Origin: Bactericera cockerelli
Lineage: Eukaryota; Arthropoda; Insecta; Hemiptera; Triozidae
Assembly (NCBI GenBank): GCA_024516035.1
Contig: JAMCCL010000143.1
Span: 1-64,000, forward strand
Length of the DNA stretch: 64,000 bases
Reading direction: 5' to 3'
Shown: positions 9,852-21,054 of the stretch, one piece after another
Layout: the number at the start of each line of letters is the position of its first letter
Position numbering within the stretch: position 1 is the stretch's first letter
Program-made: the position numbers and the translations under genes
Notes under the pieces: model-generated
The model's database searches: none
The model's input: the letters and a program-made list of their open reading frames with translations, nothing else
Told to the model about the DNA's origin: nothing

Positions 9852-10165
9852 GTTGTTGTAAGCAACTACTTGGTTGTGACTACTGCCCGTAGTCCAGAGA
9901 TCCTGAGTTCGATCTCCGGTCAGAGCAAACTTGTCACTCAGAAAAATCTGTTCCCTCCGTGAGGCTGGCATTTCCGGCCCTACCCCGGCTGGGTGAAATT
10001 AATGTAGGTAGCTGGTACGATTCCCAGCGAATTAATCAGGACGTTAACACAAATAGAATTGTTGGCGTTAGGAAAGGCATCCAGCCATAAAAATGTGGCA
10101 CAACCAACCAAACTCAACCATGAGGTTTGAACAAAGCCGACCCCAAGTAGGCTTGGGAAAGGGCA
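9852..10165 (+). mobile_element. tRNA-derived SINE, family E
   Basis: The head includes GGTTGTGACTACTGCCCGTA and GAGTTCGATCTCC; the body has GAGGCTGGCATTTCCGGCCC and GGTAGCTGGTACGATTCCC. The end differs from the copies at 19457 and 54990, running into a different distal domain ending GAAGAAGAAG. Confidence 0.8.
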
Positions 10166-10374
10166 AAGTGGAAGAAGAAGATTTTTTTTTTTCTTTCAGA
10201 ATCTAATGAAATTCAACTTTACTTGGATAGTAAAATACCTATTACCTATGCAAATTGTATCGGGGCTTCTACAACATATCTCCTTATAAACTCGACAACA
10301 CAGATTTATTACATAAAAAGAGATGATATAATTACAATACCGTAAAAGTTAATAATTATTCAGAGGCTTGTCGT

Positions 10375-10465
10375 CCATAGAGTAAACTCTTTATTTAAAT
10401 TTATTTACTTAAATCACAGTGGGCGGGATTATTGCCTAAGGCAATCTCTACCATCCAACCCATAA
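10375..10465 (-). mobile_element. Non-LTR retrotransposon 3' tail fragment
   Basis: GTGGGCGGGATTATTGCCTA followed by GGCAATCTCTACCATCCAAC is the recurrent tail seen at 15405, 24783, 35931 and 25377. It probably belongs to the RT element at 21055, whose end has the related motif GAGATTGCCTCAGGCAATAA. Confidence 0.6.
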
Positions 10466-10605
10466 TCTTGCACCACTTAGAAATTATGTGCATAAATAAT
10501 ATTGAAAACAAGAACAACCAGTCTCAGAAATCAGTGCTTTCATTACAGAAAGAAAATTGAAAATGAGAGAAAAACACAATTTTACTACTGGTAGTGTCAC
10601 TAGCG

Positions 10606-10880
10606 AGAGCGGACGATTAGCTCAGTGGTAAGATACTCGCTTGCCATGCGGAAGATCCCGGGTTCGAATACCAGAGCCTACAAAATATTTGAATTGAAAA
10701 TTTGGTTACAGTTATTTGTAAGAGATACCTTCGGGTGCGTTCGTGTGACCCAGCACCTAAATGAGAAGTATTGTGTTACTTTTTTGCCCATCAAAGGGGA
10801 GGCATACTACGTGATGGGTAAGCTACAACACAGACCACAAGTGTCAATAGTAGCTGCTGTTTCGTGGCTACGAAATAAAA
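10606..10880 (+). mobile_element. tRNA-derived SINE, family D
   Basis: The head GACGATTAGCTCAGTGGTAA and B box GGGTTCGAATACC are followed by a body with AAGAGATACCTTCGGGTGCG and the terminal GTGGCTACGAAATAAA. Confidence 0.85.
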
Positions 10881-11042
10881 AAATAAATAGATATATTTGC
10901 TAAAAGTTGAAAAATGTAAATTAACCTGCTAATAATGTACACTTATTTCACTACCCGATTAGGGCTAAACGGTCATTATTCCAGCAATTGAATGCTAACA
11001 TTACGAGGTCCAAGTCTCTGATCAATTGGACAAAAAATAATG

Positions 11043-11122
11043 CAATGCGTGGGATTCGAACCAACCAATCCCTACGCTACCTGGATTAACAGACTAGAGA
11101 CTTAACCACTTCACCACCAATG
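11043..11122 (-). mobile_element. SINE family F head fragment
   Basis: GTGGGATTCGAACCAACCAA and CTACGCTACCTGGATTAACA are the antisense B-box and anticodon-arm parts of family F. Only the tRNA-like head is present. Confidence 0.6.
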
Positions 11123-12126
11123 CGTTTGAACGCCCGAGAAATAGCACGCCACGCCACTAGCATTACAACTATTTTAACGGCAAATTTACATTCCTACCAG
11201 TTAAAACACCTGTTCTATTAATTTGAACATTATAATTATTGCTTTGAATCATGAGATATGGTTTTGGCCTGAGATCAAAAACATAAATTTAAAATATTAA
11301 CCCTGTAATGACCAAGAAGTGAAAAAGACAAGGATTTTTTTTTCTTCTGAAATATTGGTTATATTAGGTTCAAAAATGTATAAAAAATCAACTTCGCCAG
11401 TCACGACCGCCCAAGGGCGGATGTTACGTATATTATGTAACATAAGCTTTTTTTGGGTCTCTAATACCCAATGTTACATAATATATTATGTATAACATGA
11501 AAGTTTGGGGACCTTTCTAGGTAGGAAATGTAGGAGTTTCATACAAAACTTCGTATGATACCGATAGGTGGAACACTCTTCTACACATATATAAAAATTC
11601 TTTATTTAATCTCCTTTATTTAATATTTAAAAAAAAACCTGAAAATAATTGAAAAGAAATTGACCCACTCAGTAGGCGTGCAGGTCCCTCAAAACACTCT
11701 TCTCTAAAATGACGAAAACTCTATGAAATCCCAAGTAGAACCCTACAAGGTTCACTTTTGTAAACAGCTGAGAGCAAGTGCGAGAAGTTAGACTAGGTTT
11801 CAAACGAAAAACACGAAATGAAAGCGAGCAGGAGTCTCTAAAATATCTAGTTACAATTTACATGTATTTTATATAACAAGGGGCATCACAGGGTTAAATA
11901 AATGTTCTTGTTTACTTTGTTGGTAGGTTGTAGGTACATAATGATTGTTTTATTAGGTACCATAGGTACCTACTCTATCATTTTACTATTTTATTCCTGA
12001 AAAAATATATGTATTTATAATTTATACGCATATGCCAGTTATGTAATAGTATAATAGTAATATTCCACTTTTACCTGTATTAAGTTAATTAGGCTGGTAT
12101 CTATCATAATCTTGATGTAAGTGCAA
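11123..12126. other. Intergenic DNA with a palindromic patch
   Basis: At 11408-11510 two adjacent palindromes occur, ATGTTAC...GTAACAT and ATGTTACATAATATATTATG. The remainder is AT-rich without a recognised gene. Confidence 0.4.
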
Positions 12127-12540
12127 TCAAACCTGGACAGAAGAGAACTGGAATTAAGAGAAAACCTGCATATTTATAAAAGAACTGGATTTAAGAGAAA
12201 CCTGGATATAAAAGAACTGGATTTCAGAAAACTGGATTTAAGAGAAAACCTGCATATAAGAGAACTAGATTGAAGAGAAAACCTGGATATAAGAGAACTA
12301 GATTTAAGAGAAAACCTGGATATAAGAGAACTGGATGGAAGAGAACTGCTTTTAAGAGAAATCTAGATACAAGAGAACTGGAATTAAGAGAAATCTGGAT
12401 TGAAGACAACTGGATTTAAGAGAAAACCTGGATAGAAGAAAACTGGATTTCAGAGAACAATTTTACCTCCCTAATTTACCTGCCTATAAGGGAAAAATAA
12501 CCTCTTTATAAGAGCAACTTGGATATAAGAGAAAAAATCC
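12127..12540. repeat. Degenerate minisatellite, GGATATAAGAGAACTGGAT type
   Basis: Repeating units of roughly 24-36 bp built from (A/T)TAAGAGAA and AAACCTGGAT. Similar words recur antisense at 30060-30290 (TCTTATATCCAGGTTTCTCT), so the family is dispersed. Confidence 0.8.
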
Positions 12541-12790
12541 GGTCCCTTGACTTCTCTTATATAAAATTCAACAGTAAAGAACTCTAGGGCCACGGGCCAA
12601 ATAATGGAGAGGATTAAATTTAAAATAAACTAGGCCCTCCCTCAAGTCTGAGTTCAACTAATCAGAGCCAACTATAGCCTGACTAGAAGGAGAGGCTGTC
12701 CTAAGCCATGATATATTTGTCCAGTTATTTTTAATAAGGGAATATGTTTCATTATCTTGTCTTCTTGCTTTCCCGATTTTTAATATTAAT

Positions 12791-12990
12791 AACACGCTTT
12801 AGTGGAAGGTAACCACCAGGCAAGGTTAATGCTCAAAGCATTTTCTACCACCTAACCCTCAGATTCTTATTATTTTGTGGTCACAAACTCAAATTCATGA
12901 GGAAAAATTCATGGGTGGGATTCGAACCAACGCATCCCTACGCTACCTAGATTACCTGACCAGCGGGTTAACCACTGGTCTACCAGTGCA
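12791..12990 (-). mobile_element. tRNA-derived SINE, family F
   Basis: The antisense B box is GGGATTCGAACCAACGC. The distal part has TAACCACCAGGCAAGGTTAA and ends toward AACACGCTTTAGTGGAAGG, the opposite orientation of the copies at 19828 and 27499. Confidence 0.85.
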
Positions 12991-13452
12991 CTTTTCTTGA
13001 AGTTTCGAGAAAAAAATATAACAGTTTAACACAAAATGATAACTTGATACCTATAATTAACAATCATTCATGTGTGGGGCCTCTGAATTTTTTTTGTTTT
13101 TTTTTTTTGTTTTTTGTTTTGAACATTAATTTAAAGAGAGGTCTATAACAATCCAAGTCTTTGCCCTCTGAATATTTAGTAACTGGAAGGACGTTCACTC
13201 ACGTACGCAATTATAATACTCCAGTCGATATTCTGAGAAAAAAACAATCCTTGTCCAGACAGTCCAGACCGAACATTAGAGAACTGGAAGATTTTTTCCT
13301 TATTCGGTCAGAGACCTTTGGCTTGGCACTAATTTTTTTTGGCAAAATATGTTAGGTAATATTTTTGAACAATTTTTTCCTGTATGTAAATTAGGACACT
13401 TCGCAATCTACACTTTTCTAAATGCGAAAGTCACTTCCCTAATAATAATATA
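12991..13452. other. Intergenic, no feature recognised
   Basis: AT-rich, with a TTTTTGTTTT tract near 13090. Nothing further is supported. Confidence 0.3.
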
Positions 13453-13618
13453 CAGCCGACCTCCGTGGCTCAGTGGTTTAGAGCATTGGTTGTTGACCCG
13501 GAGGTTGCGGGTTCGAAACCCGGCTGGAGCGGAAAATTCTAACCGAGTTTTTCCGTTTCCGGAATGGCATAGATGTAAAGGTTAAGTGCCCTGAATGGTA
13601 AGGTGCCGGATTTTTTTA
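13453..13618 (+). mobile_element. tRNA-derived SINE, family A
   Basis: CTCCGTGGCTCAGTGGTTTA and GGTTCGAAACCC give the tRNA-like promoter; the body ends GCCCTGAATGGTAAGGTGCC. It is flanked on both sides by AATAATAATAT, a probable target-site duplication. Confidence 0.85.
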
Positions 13619-13650
13619 TTAATAATAATAATATCGTATTATTTCTTCTC

Positions 13651-13925
13651 GTAGTCACCGTGGCCAAGTAAGTTGGCAAGCTAGGCATTGCAGGCATGGT
13701 GTGCTGGGTTCAATCCCCACCGGGGCAGGAATTTTTCCGCTCTGTACTTGGATGTTCGGGGTCCACTCATACCTTGTGAGGAAAAATAAGTAGCTGCTTT
13801 GATGTGAAGCAGCGACCAGTGGCGGAATCATAGGGGGGAATACAAGATATTGTATTTTAAAAGTGGTAAAATCCTATGATTCTGCGCTACCCACTAAAAT
13901 TGTGACATAATAACACAAAGAAAAA
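13651..13925 (+). mobile_element. tRNA-derived SINE, family C (full copy)
   Basis: It begins GTAGTCACCGTGGCCAAG, has the B box GGTTCAATCCCC, continues with TCTGTACTTGGATGTTCGGG and CTCATACCTTGTGAGGAAAA, and ends ACCCACTAAAATTGTGACAT. Its distal half is shared with the copies at 43095 and 5238. Confidence 0.9.
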
Positions 13926-13943
13926 CATTATTGTTATTATTTC

Positions 13944-14128
13944 TACTGCCCGATTAGGACTAACTATAAAGTCCCATTACTTCAGCAGTAAGTCCAAGAC
14001 ATATTACTATGTGGTAAAAATCCCAAATGGGAAGATAACTTGTCATGTCCCGGCTGGGTTTCGAACCCGCGACCTCTGGAATCTCTGGATTCACAGAGTG
14101 CCGCCTTTACCACTGAGTTACCGGGACA
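13944..14128 (-). mobile_element. tRNA-derived SINE, family B
   Basis: Read on the minus strand it starts TCCCGGTAACTCAGTGGTAA, with B box GGGTTTCGAACCC (palindromic) and distal CTACTGCCCGATTAGGACTA. It faces the copy at 14246, giving an inverted pair about 120 bp apart. Confidence 0.9.
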
Positions 14129-14245
14129 GAAGATAATGAAATACCTACTGATTTATTTTAGGGTCAATGACCCCGCGAAAATTCCTTGCTTTTATCTCAA
14201 ACGCATTCGGAAGTGATAAGTTTATCATTTTAACTGGAAGTTCCT

Positions 14246-14450
14246 TTCCAGGTAGCTCAGTGGTAAAGGCGGCACTCTGTGAGTCCAGAGATTCCAGAGG
14301 TCGCGGGTTCGAAACCCAGCCGGGACATGACAAGTTATCCTCTCATTTGGGATTTTTACCACATAATAATATGTCTTGCGCTTACTGCTGAAATAATGGG
14401 ACTTTAATAGTCCTAATCGGGCAGTATAAATAAGGCGATATTATTATTAT
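14246..14450 (+). mobile_element. tRNA-derived SINE, family B
   Basis: TTCCAGGTAGCTCAGTGGTA and GGTTCGAAACCC are followed by GACAAGTTATCCTCTCATTT and TAATCGGGCAGTATAAATAA, ending in TTATTATTAT. A head fragment of the same family (GTTGCGGGTTCGAAACCC) lies at about 14530-14580. Confidence 0.9.
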
Positions 14451-15404
14451 CTATTAACGAGCTTTGGCTTGCTTCGCTACGGTTTGTACCGGAAAGCTTG
14501 TGAACATACTTTAGTTATTGAATTCTGGTAATCCAGAGGTTGCGGGTTCGAAACCCAGCCGGGGCATGACAAGTTATCGTCCAATAGTGGGTTCTATTAT
14601 ATCCAGGTTCCACTGTAATTGAACTTCTTACTACTAGTGGGAATGTAACTTGATCTAACAAATCAATTTAGTTATTATTATCAATTTAGTTATTATTATT
14701 TTCGGGATGGTTTCCGATTACGTAACCTACAATTTCTTCTTTGGTTTTGGTTTGCGCAGCCAAAATTCCTGCCGGACCAACAAGTCTCTGCAAACCAGTT
14801 TCAGACGGTAAAAAATAGTTCCAATAGTTTTATTCCCATGGTCAAGGAGGTAAAAACTGAATTTTTTGTTCAGAACAACTGGTTTGCACTGAATATTTCT
14901 ATCAAGTCTTTTTTTTTAAGGAGAGGTGGTAAAATCTGTAGACGAACACTAGATTTTACCCTAGTAAACAGTGTGAGTACTGAGCTACTGAGATGCAGAC
15001 AACAGTGCATCATTCTCACTAAAAACCACCTCTCCTGCTAAACGTATGATCCCGGAACCGTTCAAAACATTACATCGGGTATCATATGCTTTTAGGTCTC
15101 CCACTATATGTTTTGGGGGTTTCTCTCGTTCTTTTCTTTCTCGTTTACAATATTCTTCTGATCATTTCTTCGATGTTTTTCCAGCATTCAGGTGAACTTA
15201 GCATTTTTTCAATTATATTTTCCTCGCTCAGTTGTCCTTCGATTTACTCTGGGACATTTTACTCTTAGATAATTGAACCTCTCGCAGAAGAAGACAGTAC
15301 GCGCTGGGTTATCTTTGAGATGTGGACAGTATTTGCACTTTTATCAAGTTTAGGGTTGGTTTTTTCTCAGAACCATCATATTTCAATATCTATTTATTTA
15401 TTTA
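14451..15404. other. Intergenic, one exon-like segment
   Basis: A 48-bp open segment at 14760-14807 lies between TTTGCGCAG and GTAAAA (reads PKFLPDQQVSANQFQT). It is splice-like but I cannot tie it to a gene. The rest is unrecognised. Confidence 0.25.
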
Positions 15405-15575
15405 TTTTAGTTAGAAACTCTTTATTAGTAGAACATATATATACAGACAAATAATGGTAAATTTTCAATATATTATTGACAATATTATTTTAATAATATA
15501 AACAAGAAAAAAATAAACAAAATATATACATATGTCCTAACTAAAGGGCGGGGTTATTGCCTATGGCAATATCAA
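15405..15575 (-). mobile_element. Non-LTR retrotransposon 3' tail
   Basis: TTAGAAACTCTTTATTAGTA opens the copy and CTAACTAAAGGGCGGGGTTA with TTGCCTATGGCAATATC closes it. It is the same ~180-bp antisense tail as at 24783 and 35931. Confidence 0.7.
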
Positions 15576-16147
15576 TTATCAAATTTATGCGTCCTTTATT
15601 TTATTTAAATAATCAAGAACAAATTTATGCGTCCAACTTTGAACCCTCTTTCATCAAATCCCGGCCTCTGATTGGTTCAATTCATTTGAATTTTTTGTTT
15701 ACCTCGTGTAGTGGCGGATAACTAAACATCCCTCATTTCCACGTCAGATACCAAATCTTATATTACTACATAATAAGTAGAAAATAAGGAAAGTAAAAGA
15801 GGAAACAAAGACAAAAATAACTAAAAGGTGGGTATGAAAAAAGTAAAAATATTATTTTAGAAGAATTAGGTAGTTTAAGTACCCACTCCTTCGGGAGAGA
15901 AAAATTACTACAACTCCGGCACTGATTATGAAATCAGCTGATGGTCCCTACTGGACGCAAATCTTGATACATCGGGTTCCCTCTATGTTATATTATGATC
16001 TCAGTGGTTTCATGGCTACGAAATAAAAAGAGCCAGAATAGAATAGAATAGAATAGAATATACCTTGTTTATACTGCCGAGGTAAGACAGAAAAGTCCCT
16101 TTATTCGAGCAGTCAAACAGGTCTTATATATTTTATAGGATAGTTCT
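15576..16147. other. Intergenic with a SINE-D scrap
   Basis: CATGGCTACGAAATAAA at 16010-16026 is the end of a family D SINE, followed by a (GAATA)n microsatellite at 16036-16061. Otherwise nothing is recognised. Confidence 0.4.
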
Positions 16148-16375
16148 GTCACTGAAGTTAACAATGTCCAGCGAGGTCATCAGGACATTGATGGGTGACC
16201 ATTCAAACTGACCATGGAGAACCCTCCAGCTGGTTCTCGTTATTTCGTGCCTCACTCAGGCTGGGTGAGGTATGAATAGCTGATTTTTGAGTTTCCAGCG
16301 AATGACTGGTTATGGTCACGTCGTAAAACATATGTGGCCATGCAGTTTAAAGCTACGTTAAGTCCCCCACCACCC
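16148..16375 (+). mobile_element. Probable 5S-rRNA-derived SINE, diverged
   Basis: GAAGTTAACAATGTCCAGCG and GACATTGATGGGTGACCA follow the order of the middle of 5S rRNA. The body has GGCTGGGTGAGGTATGAAT and ends with a run toward ACGTTAAG. It is related to the clearer copy at 27248. Confidence 0.55.
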
Positions 16376-16426
16376 TGAAAAAGTCAGTGGAATATTCATC
16401 TTATGAACATTATTTCTGGTATACAA

Positions 16427-16562
16427 GCCGACCTCAGTAGCTTGAGTGATAGGGCGGTGGACTTGAGGTCGGTGGTTCAAGTCCCGGTTTCAGAATAGAT
16501 TTAGTAAAGAAAGTTTGAGTTGTTATGATATCACGAAAGTGATTAACACAAATATGATAACT
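16427..16562 (+). mobile_element. tRNA-derived SINE, family G
   Basis: CCGACCTCAGTAGCTTGAGT starts the head and GGTGGTTCAAGTCCCGG is the B box. The body contains GAGTTGTTATGATATCACGA and ends AACACAAATATGATAA. Other copies lie at 18305, 19058, 36554 and 37003. Confidence 0.85.
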
Positions 16563-16779
16563 TCAACATTTTCAGGTAGACGAGTAAACAGTGGTTTTCT
16601 AGTAGTCTAGTTCTCACTTAATATACCGGTTCTGACTGATTTAAAGAGAGAGGTGTGTTCATGCAGATGACGGCAAGAATGTAAATTGAGAACTGATAGA
16701 TGCCTGCCCTAGACACTAGAGAATAAATCAACTCGAAATAGCAACTTTATACAAGTAGGTATGTTCTGATATTCATCTT

Positions 16780-17035
16780 CTTCTTCTTCTTCTTTTACGC
16801 TGTCTTATCCCGCTCAAGCAGGGTCGACGTTGTTCAACCTCAAGGTTGAGGTTGGTTGGTATTGGCACATTTTTTTTAATTCTCGATGCCCTAACGCCAA
16901 CGATTCCATTTGATTTAACGTCCTGGATTAGGACGGGGGTTTTATCCTCGATTCGCTGGGAATCGTACCAGCTACCCACATTAACCTCGCCCAGACTGGG
17001 TAGGGCCGGAAATTGTTCTGCTATTCAATAGGTAC
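16780..17035 (-). mobile_element. SINE family E-related, antisense
   Basis: It carries (CTT)n at its left end, then TGTTCAACCTCAAGGTTGAG, GTTTTATCCTCGATTCGCTG and CAGCTACCCACATTAACCTC. It shares the distal domain of the copy at 9852 and the middle domain of family E. Confidence 0.7.
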
Positions 17036-17038
17036 ATG

Positions 17039-17072
<34 letters not shown>

Positions 17073-17078
<6 letters not shown>

Positions 17079-17222
17079 TTTATTGTCACTTTCAACTGAA
17101 TATCACGACGGGGTTATCCCGGGTGTCACCCTCCATTCGCAGGAAACTCACAAACCTGCTACGCACATTAATCTCACCCAGCTGGGGCTGGGCCGGAATG
17201 CCAGCATCACGAAGTCATCGCA
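17073..17222 (-). mobile_element. 5S-derived SINE body fragment
   Basis: Antisense match to the body of the 27248 copy: CACCCTCCATTCGCAGGAAA, CTCACAAACCTGCTACGCAC, and GCCAGCATCACGAAGTC at the junction with the 5S-like head. A T33 tract stands at its left end (17041-17076), consistent with an A-tail. Confidence 0.65.
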
Positions 17223-17744
17223 CATGCAATTTGTACTTTAAAAAATACACCTAACAGCAAAAATAAGCATGACAATCCAGAGAGTTAATGCTGCCAGTGT
17301 ATTGGGAGCATTACTGCATTACCGTCAGAAGAATTGACATGCATGTTCAATCTGTAAATTTTAATAAACTTAATTCCTCCTTTTATTTGAGGTATAAATA
17401 CACTGCCCTTTGATGTTAAACAGAAATAAATTGATCACACATTTGTACATATTTCTATGGATGGTGAAGATGTAGAACAACATCTCACTTCTTGTTCTGG
17501 CTATTAATTTGACCACTGTTGTCTCGACGGTGGATTTGTTTTTGACCACCCGGTATATAAAGAGTGATAAACGAGAAATGAAATTCCTAGTAGTTTATTA
17601 GGTAACACCGTGTAGCCTTTGTGGAGGCTCTGTGGGCATCACACTAGGCCCTGCGTAATTAAGGGGGGATGTACCTAATTTGCTGAACCAGGAAAAATGA
17701 GAACCAGGAAAAATTGTTATAGTACATGTATTTACTCACATGTA
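17223..17744. other. Intergenic, no feature recognised
   Basis: No coding or repeat signature stands out. Confidence 0.3.
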
Positions 17745-18165
17745 TTGGCGCCCCATGGCCTCAGGAGTACAGAAAACTTAATAAAATTGTGATAGGAGTT
17801 ACCGCTTTTCTGTCGGGCTGGAAAAAATATTTTATGCTATGGATTATCAGCGCGGACCCGCTTGTTATAGTATCTATATCTATGTACATTGTACATGTAT
17901 GACACATATAAAGATACCTACTTCTCTATCCCGGGAATACAAACAACTTAAAAAAAATTGTGACAGGAGTAATGGCTTTTCCGTCCGCGCGGAAATTTAT
18001 TTTGTACAATGGAAAAGCGGCCATACCGGCTTGTTATAGTATTTATATACATATACAAGTATGACAAATGTATGAACGCCCCAGTCTCAGTAATACAGAA
18101 CACATAATAAAATTGTGAAAAAAGTTTCCGCTTTGCCGTCCGCCCGCAAAATTCATTCGGGGTTG
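17745..18165. repeat. Tandem repeat, ~175-bp unit, about 2.5 copies
   Basis: Shared words are AATAAAATTGTGA, GGAGT(A/T)A(C/T)(C/G)GCTTTT, CCGTCCG and CGGCTTGTTATAGTAT, each recurring near 17780, 17950 and 18110. Confidence 0.65.
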
Positions 18166-18304
18166 TGGAGTATCTGTTCTGCAAATTAGTAACAGAAAAC
18201 GCTAACCACAAAAATTGTGTAGAGGTTCTTAGTAATGCTGCGCTACTCACAGAAATTATATAGGGGCTCTTGCTTTAACACAAATAATTCATACTTACCT
18301 TTGC

Positions 18305-18450
18305 TTATCGACCTCAGTAGCTTGATCGGTAGGGCGGCGTACTTTTAACCTGGAGCTCGGTGGTTCAAGTTACGGTTTCAACGTAGATTTCGTCAAGCGA
18401 GTTGGAGTAGTTGTGATATCACGAAAGTGATTAATACAAATATGATAAGT
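18305..18450 (+). mobile_element. tRNA-derived SINE, family G
   Basis: CGACCTCAGTAGCTTGATCG, then CGGTGGTTCAAGTTACGG and GTTGTGATATCACGAAAGTG. Full-length relative to 16427. Confidence 0.85.
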
Positions 18451-19057
18451 TTTTAACTTTACTTACGTTTACTTATTATTATCATTTAATATTTTTTTGC
18501 ATACATGAAACTCTAAATGTGAAAAACCGGGTAGGTCAAATTTTCGACGAATATAATACTTTTCTTAATATAGGATAAGGAAAGTAAGAATGGTATCATT
18601 ATTTCACTTGGAATAAGATTCGTAATTTGATCCTGTGATTGCGGTTTTCTACCTATCAGACGCTAGACAGACAGACAGATGATCTTGTGTAGCTCATACA
18701 GGTGCAAGATTCCGAGATGTTTTTTAGCAAGTAGCTGGTTATTCCTCCTCTTAACCACCGCAACGACATCAAGAAAACAAACTGGAGTTTGTTTTCTTGA
18801 TGTCGTTGTGAACCACATAATTCTGAACCACATAATATTCTCATGCGCGATCAACTATCGTGAGAACTTGGGCTTTTTCTTTATAAGCCGTTACAAGTAT
18901 AATTAGATAATATTATTATTAGATTAAGTTACAATAATTATTTCTTAAGATAGATAGGTAAATTATATAATGTTCATTGTAAATTGTGTTTAATGTTTAA
19001 AACGTTACAATAAAGTAAAATTAAACTCAATTAAGTAAAAATTAATGAAAAAAAGTT
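18451..19057. other. Intergenic
   Basis: It contains the 23-bp hairpin and, at 18840-18897, a scrap related to 26985-27040 (GATCAACTATCGTGAGAACT). No gene is seen. Confidence 0.35.
18761..18808. repeat. Perfect 23-bp inverted repeat with 2-nt loop
   Basis: CAACGACATCAAGAAAACAA plus ACT is followed by GG and then its exact reverse complement. This could extrude as a cruciform or fold in RNA. Confidence 0.95.
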
Positions 19058-19203
19058 GTCATATTTGTGTTATCATATATCACTTTCGTGATATCACAAC
19101 TACTCAAACTCGCTTTACTAAATCTACGCTGAAACCGTGACTTGAACCACCGACCTCCAGGTTACAAGTCCGCCGCCTTATCGATCAAGCTACTGAGGTC
19201 GGT
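19058..19203 (-). mobile_element. tRNA-derived SINE, family G
   Basis: Antisense: ATCACTTTCGTGATATCACA at the left, CTTGAACCACCGACCTCC as the B box, and GATCAAGCTACTGAGGTCGG at the right end. Confidence 0.85.
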
Positions 19204-19456
19204 AATTTTGTTTAATAAATAAAACAAAATGATATCAAATGACTTTTGTCCGAAGCAAACGTAATGCGGCGTAAATTTGGAGAGGAAAAATTGACGCCTT
19301 CTGTCCTTGGGTCTGAGAGTTGGAGGGCAATGTTAAATGCTGGGGGAGTGAGGGGCCATGTCCAGTTACATAACACCAATCAGCCGCATCATTAACTAAT
19401 CAGCTGATTGCTAATTGGCGAAATCGTGGAATTGGATGATGATTATTCCATAATAA

Positions 19457-19802
19457 TAATTCCGTGTCCGTGAGGTAGGTATTGATACCTAAATCACGGT
19501 GGTGAGAGGATTATATGGACGCCCAGATCCAATTTCTAGGCTCCTTTCATGTCCATTGATTCTATTTGGTTTTAACGTCCGGACTAGAGGTAGACAGGAC
19601 GGGGGTTTTACCCTCCATTCCCTGGGAATCGTACCAGCTACCCACATTAACCTCACCCAGTCTGGGTAGGGCCGGAATTGCCAGCCTCATATGTTCGGAG
19701 GGAACAGAATTTTCTGTGCGAAAAGTCTGCTCCAACCGGGAATCGAACTCAGGCTCTTTGGACTACCGGCAGTAGTCACAACCGTTACGCCACGGAGGCT
19801 GG
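19457..19802 (-). mobile_element. tRNA-derived SINE, family E (full), with target-site duplication
   Basis: Antisense copy from CCGTGTCCGTGAGGTAGGTA to GCGTAACGGTTGTGACTAC on the minus strand, B box near GGGAATCGAACTCAGG. GATTATTCCAT stands on both sides (19440-19450 and 19804-19814). Confidence 0.85.
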
Positions 19803-19827
19803 CGATTATTCCATGGTAATAATGATT

Positions 19828-20050
19828 CCTGCACTGGTATGAGTGGTTAACGCGCTGGTCTGGCAATCCAGGTAGCGTAGGGATCCGTTGGTTTGAATCC
19901 CACCCAGTGCATGAATTTTTCCTCATTCATTTGAGTTTGTGACTAATAGGTACATAATAATAAGACTTTGAGGGTTAGGTGTTAAAAAATGCTTTGAGTA
20001 GTAACCTCGCCTGGTGGTTACCTTCCACGAAAGAGTATTATTATTATTAT
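19828..20050 (+). mobile_element. tRNA-derived SINE, family F
   Basis: TGCACTGGTATGAGTGGTTA, B box GGTTTGAATCCC, then CCCAGTGCATGAATTTTTCC and CTCGCCTGGTGGTTACCTTC, ending in ATTATTATTATT. Confidence 0.85.
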
Positions 20051-20127
20051 TGTTTTTCCATTTATGATGATGTTGTAATAATAAAAACTGGAATTATAAA
20101 TTCAATGCACGTACACATATTTTATTT

Positions 20128-20245
20128 CATAGCCAGTGTTGATGGTGCGTTGAATGCATCGGTTCTCGTAAAATCACCGAAGTTAAGTAACGTCCAGCGA
20201 GGTGAAGACTTCGTGATTCTGGCATTCGGGATTCTGGCATGATGA
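20128..20245 (+). mobile_element. 5S-rRNA-derived SINE head
   Basis: TGAATGCATCGGTTCTCGTA, AATCACCGAAGTTAAGTAAC and GTCCAGCGAGGTGAAGAC follow insect 5S rRNA in order. The body is truncated. Confidence 0.75.
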
Positions 20246-21054
20246 GTTATGTCAACTAAGTAGGCCAAAGTTCTCCACTCATTATTTTTGTCAAAAGATC
20301 ACGAAATCTTTCATTGCTTTCTTGCATGAAATTTCAAGAACATCAAAATTTAAATGATGATTTCTAAATGTCGCGGCACCCCTGAAGGTGGCTCTCGGCA
20401 CCCCAGTTGCGGACCACTGCCTTAAGCTTTTGACATAAACCTCGCCCAGCCTGAGTAGAGCCAAAAAGACATTAGAATGGTTTCGAAATGAATTCGTGCC
20501 ATGCAACATGCAACGCCAAGAAAAATAGTTCGTATGGCTTTCAAGCTACATAAACCTCGCCTAACCTCAGTTGAGCCCGAATAACAGCATCACAGAATCA
20601 TCGAATAACAGAATCATCCACAATCATCTATACAAACCTTGAATCATCCCAAGAAACTAAAAAAGAAAAAAAAATGTTTAAAAATGTTTAAAAATGTTAA
20701 AGTTTGTCAGTATTGTGTCTCACAGTGATGTCAGTTTGTAGTAAATAAATTTACTATTTCTCTCTTCTCTTCTCTGCCACATAGCCAGAGGGCACAATAC
20801 CAGTTGCTTAACTTCAGCGTACTTGAGTACTCAGAGGGGGATCAAGTGCATTCATTATAAAGTAAATCAAACTGCATTCCTCTCATAACAGCTCGCGGAA
20901 TCACGCCAAGTGCTAATAGCATAAATAGTATAGCAAGGTAGCTTTTACAGTTCATTTATACACAAGATTCCCAAGAAATACATCTTTGTGGTAAAAAGGT
21001 CGCTGCCAAATCATATTTAGGTAAGTCTGGTAAGTAGGTAGTGACTGGTTCAAT
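20246..21054. other. Intergenic with 5S-SINE body scraps
   Basis: CATAAACCTCGCCCAGCCTG (about 20435) and CATAAACCTCGCCTAACCTC (about 20548) are antisense remnants of the 5S-SINE/E-type body. Nothing else is recognised. Confidence 0.4.
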
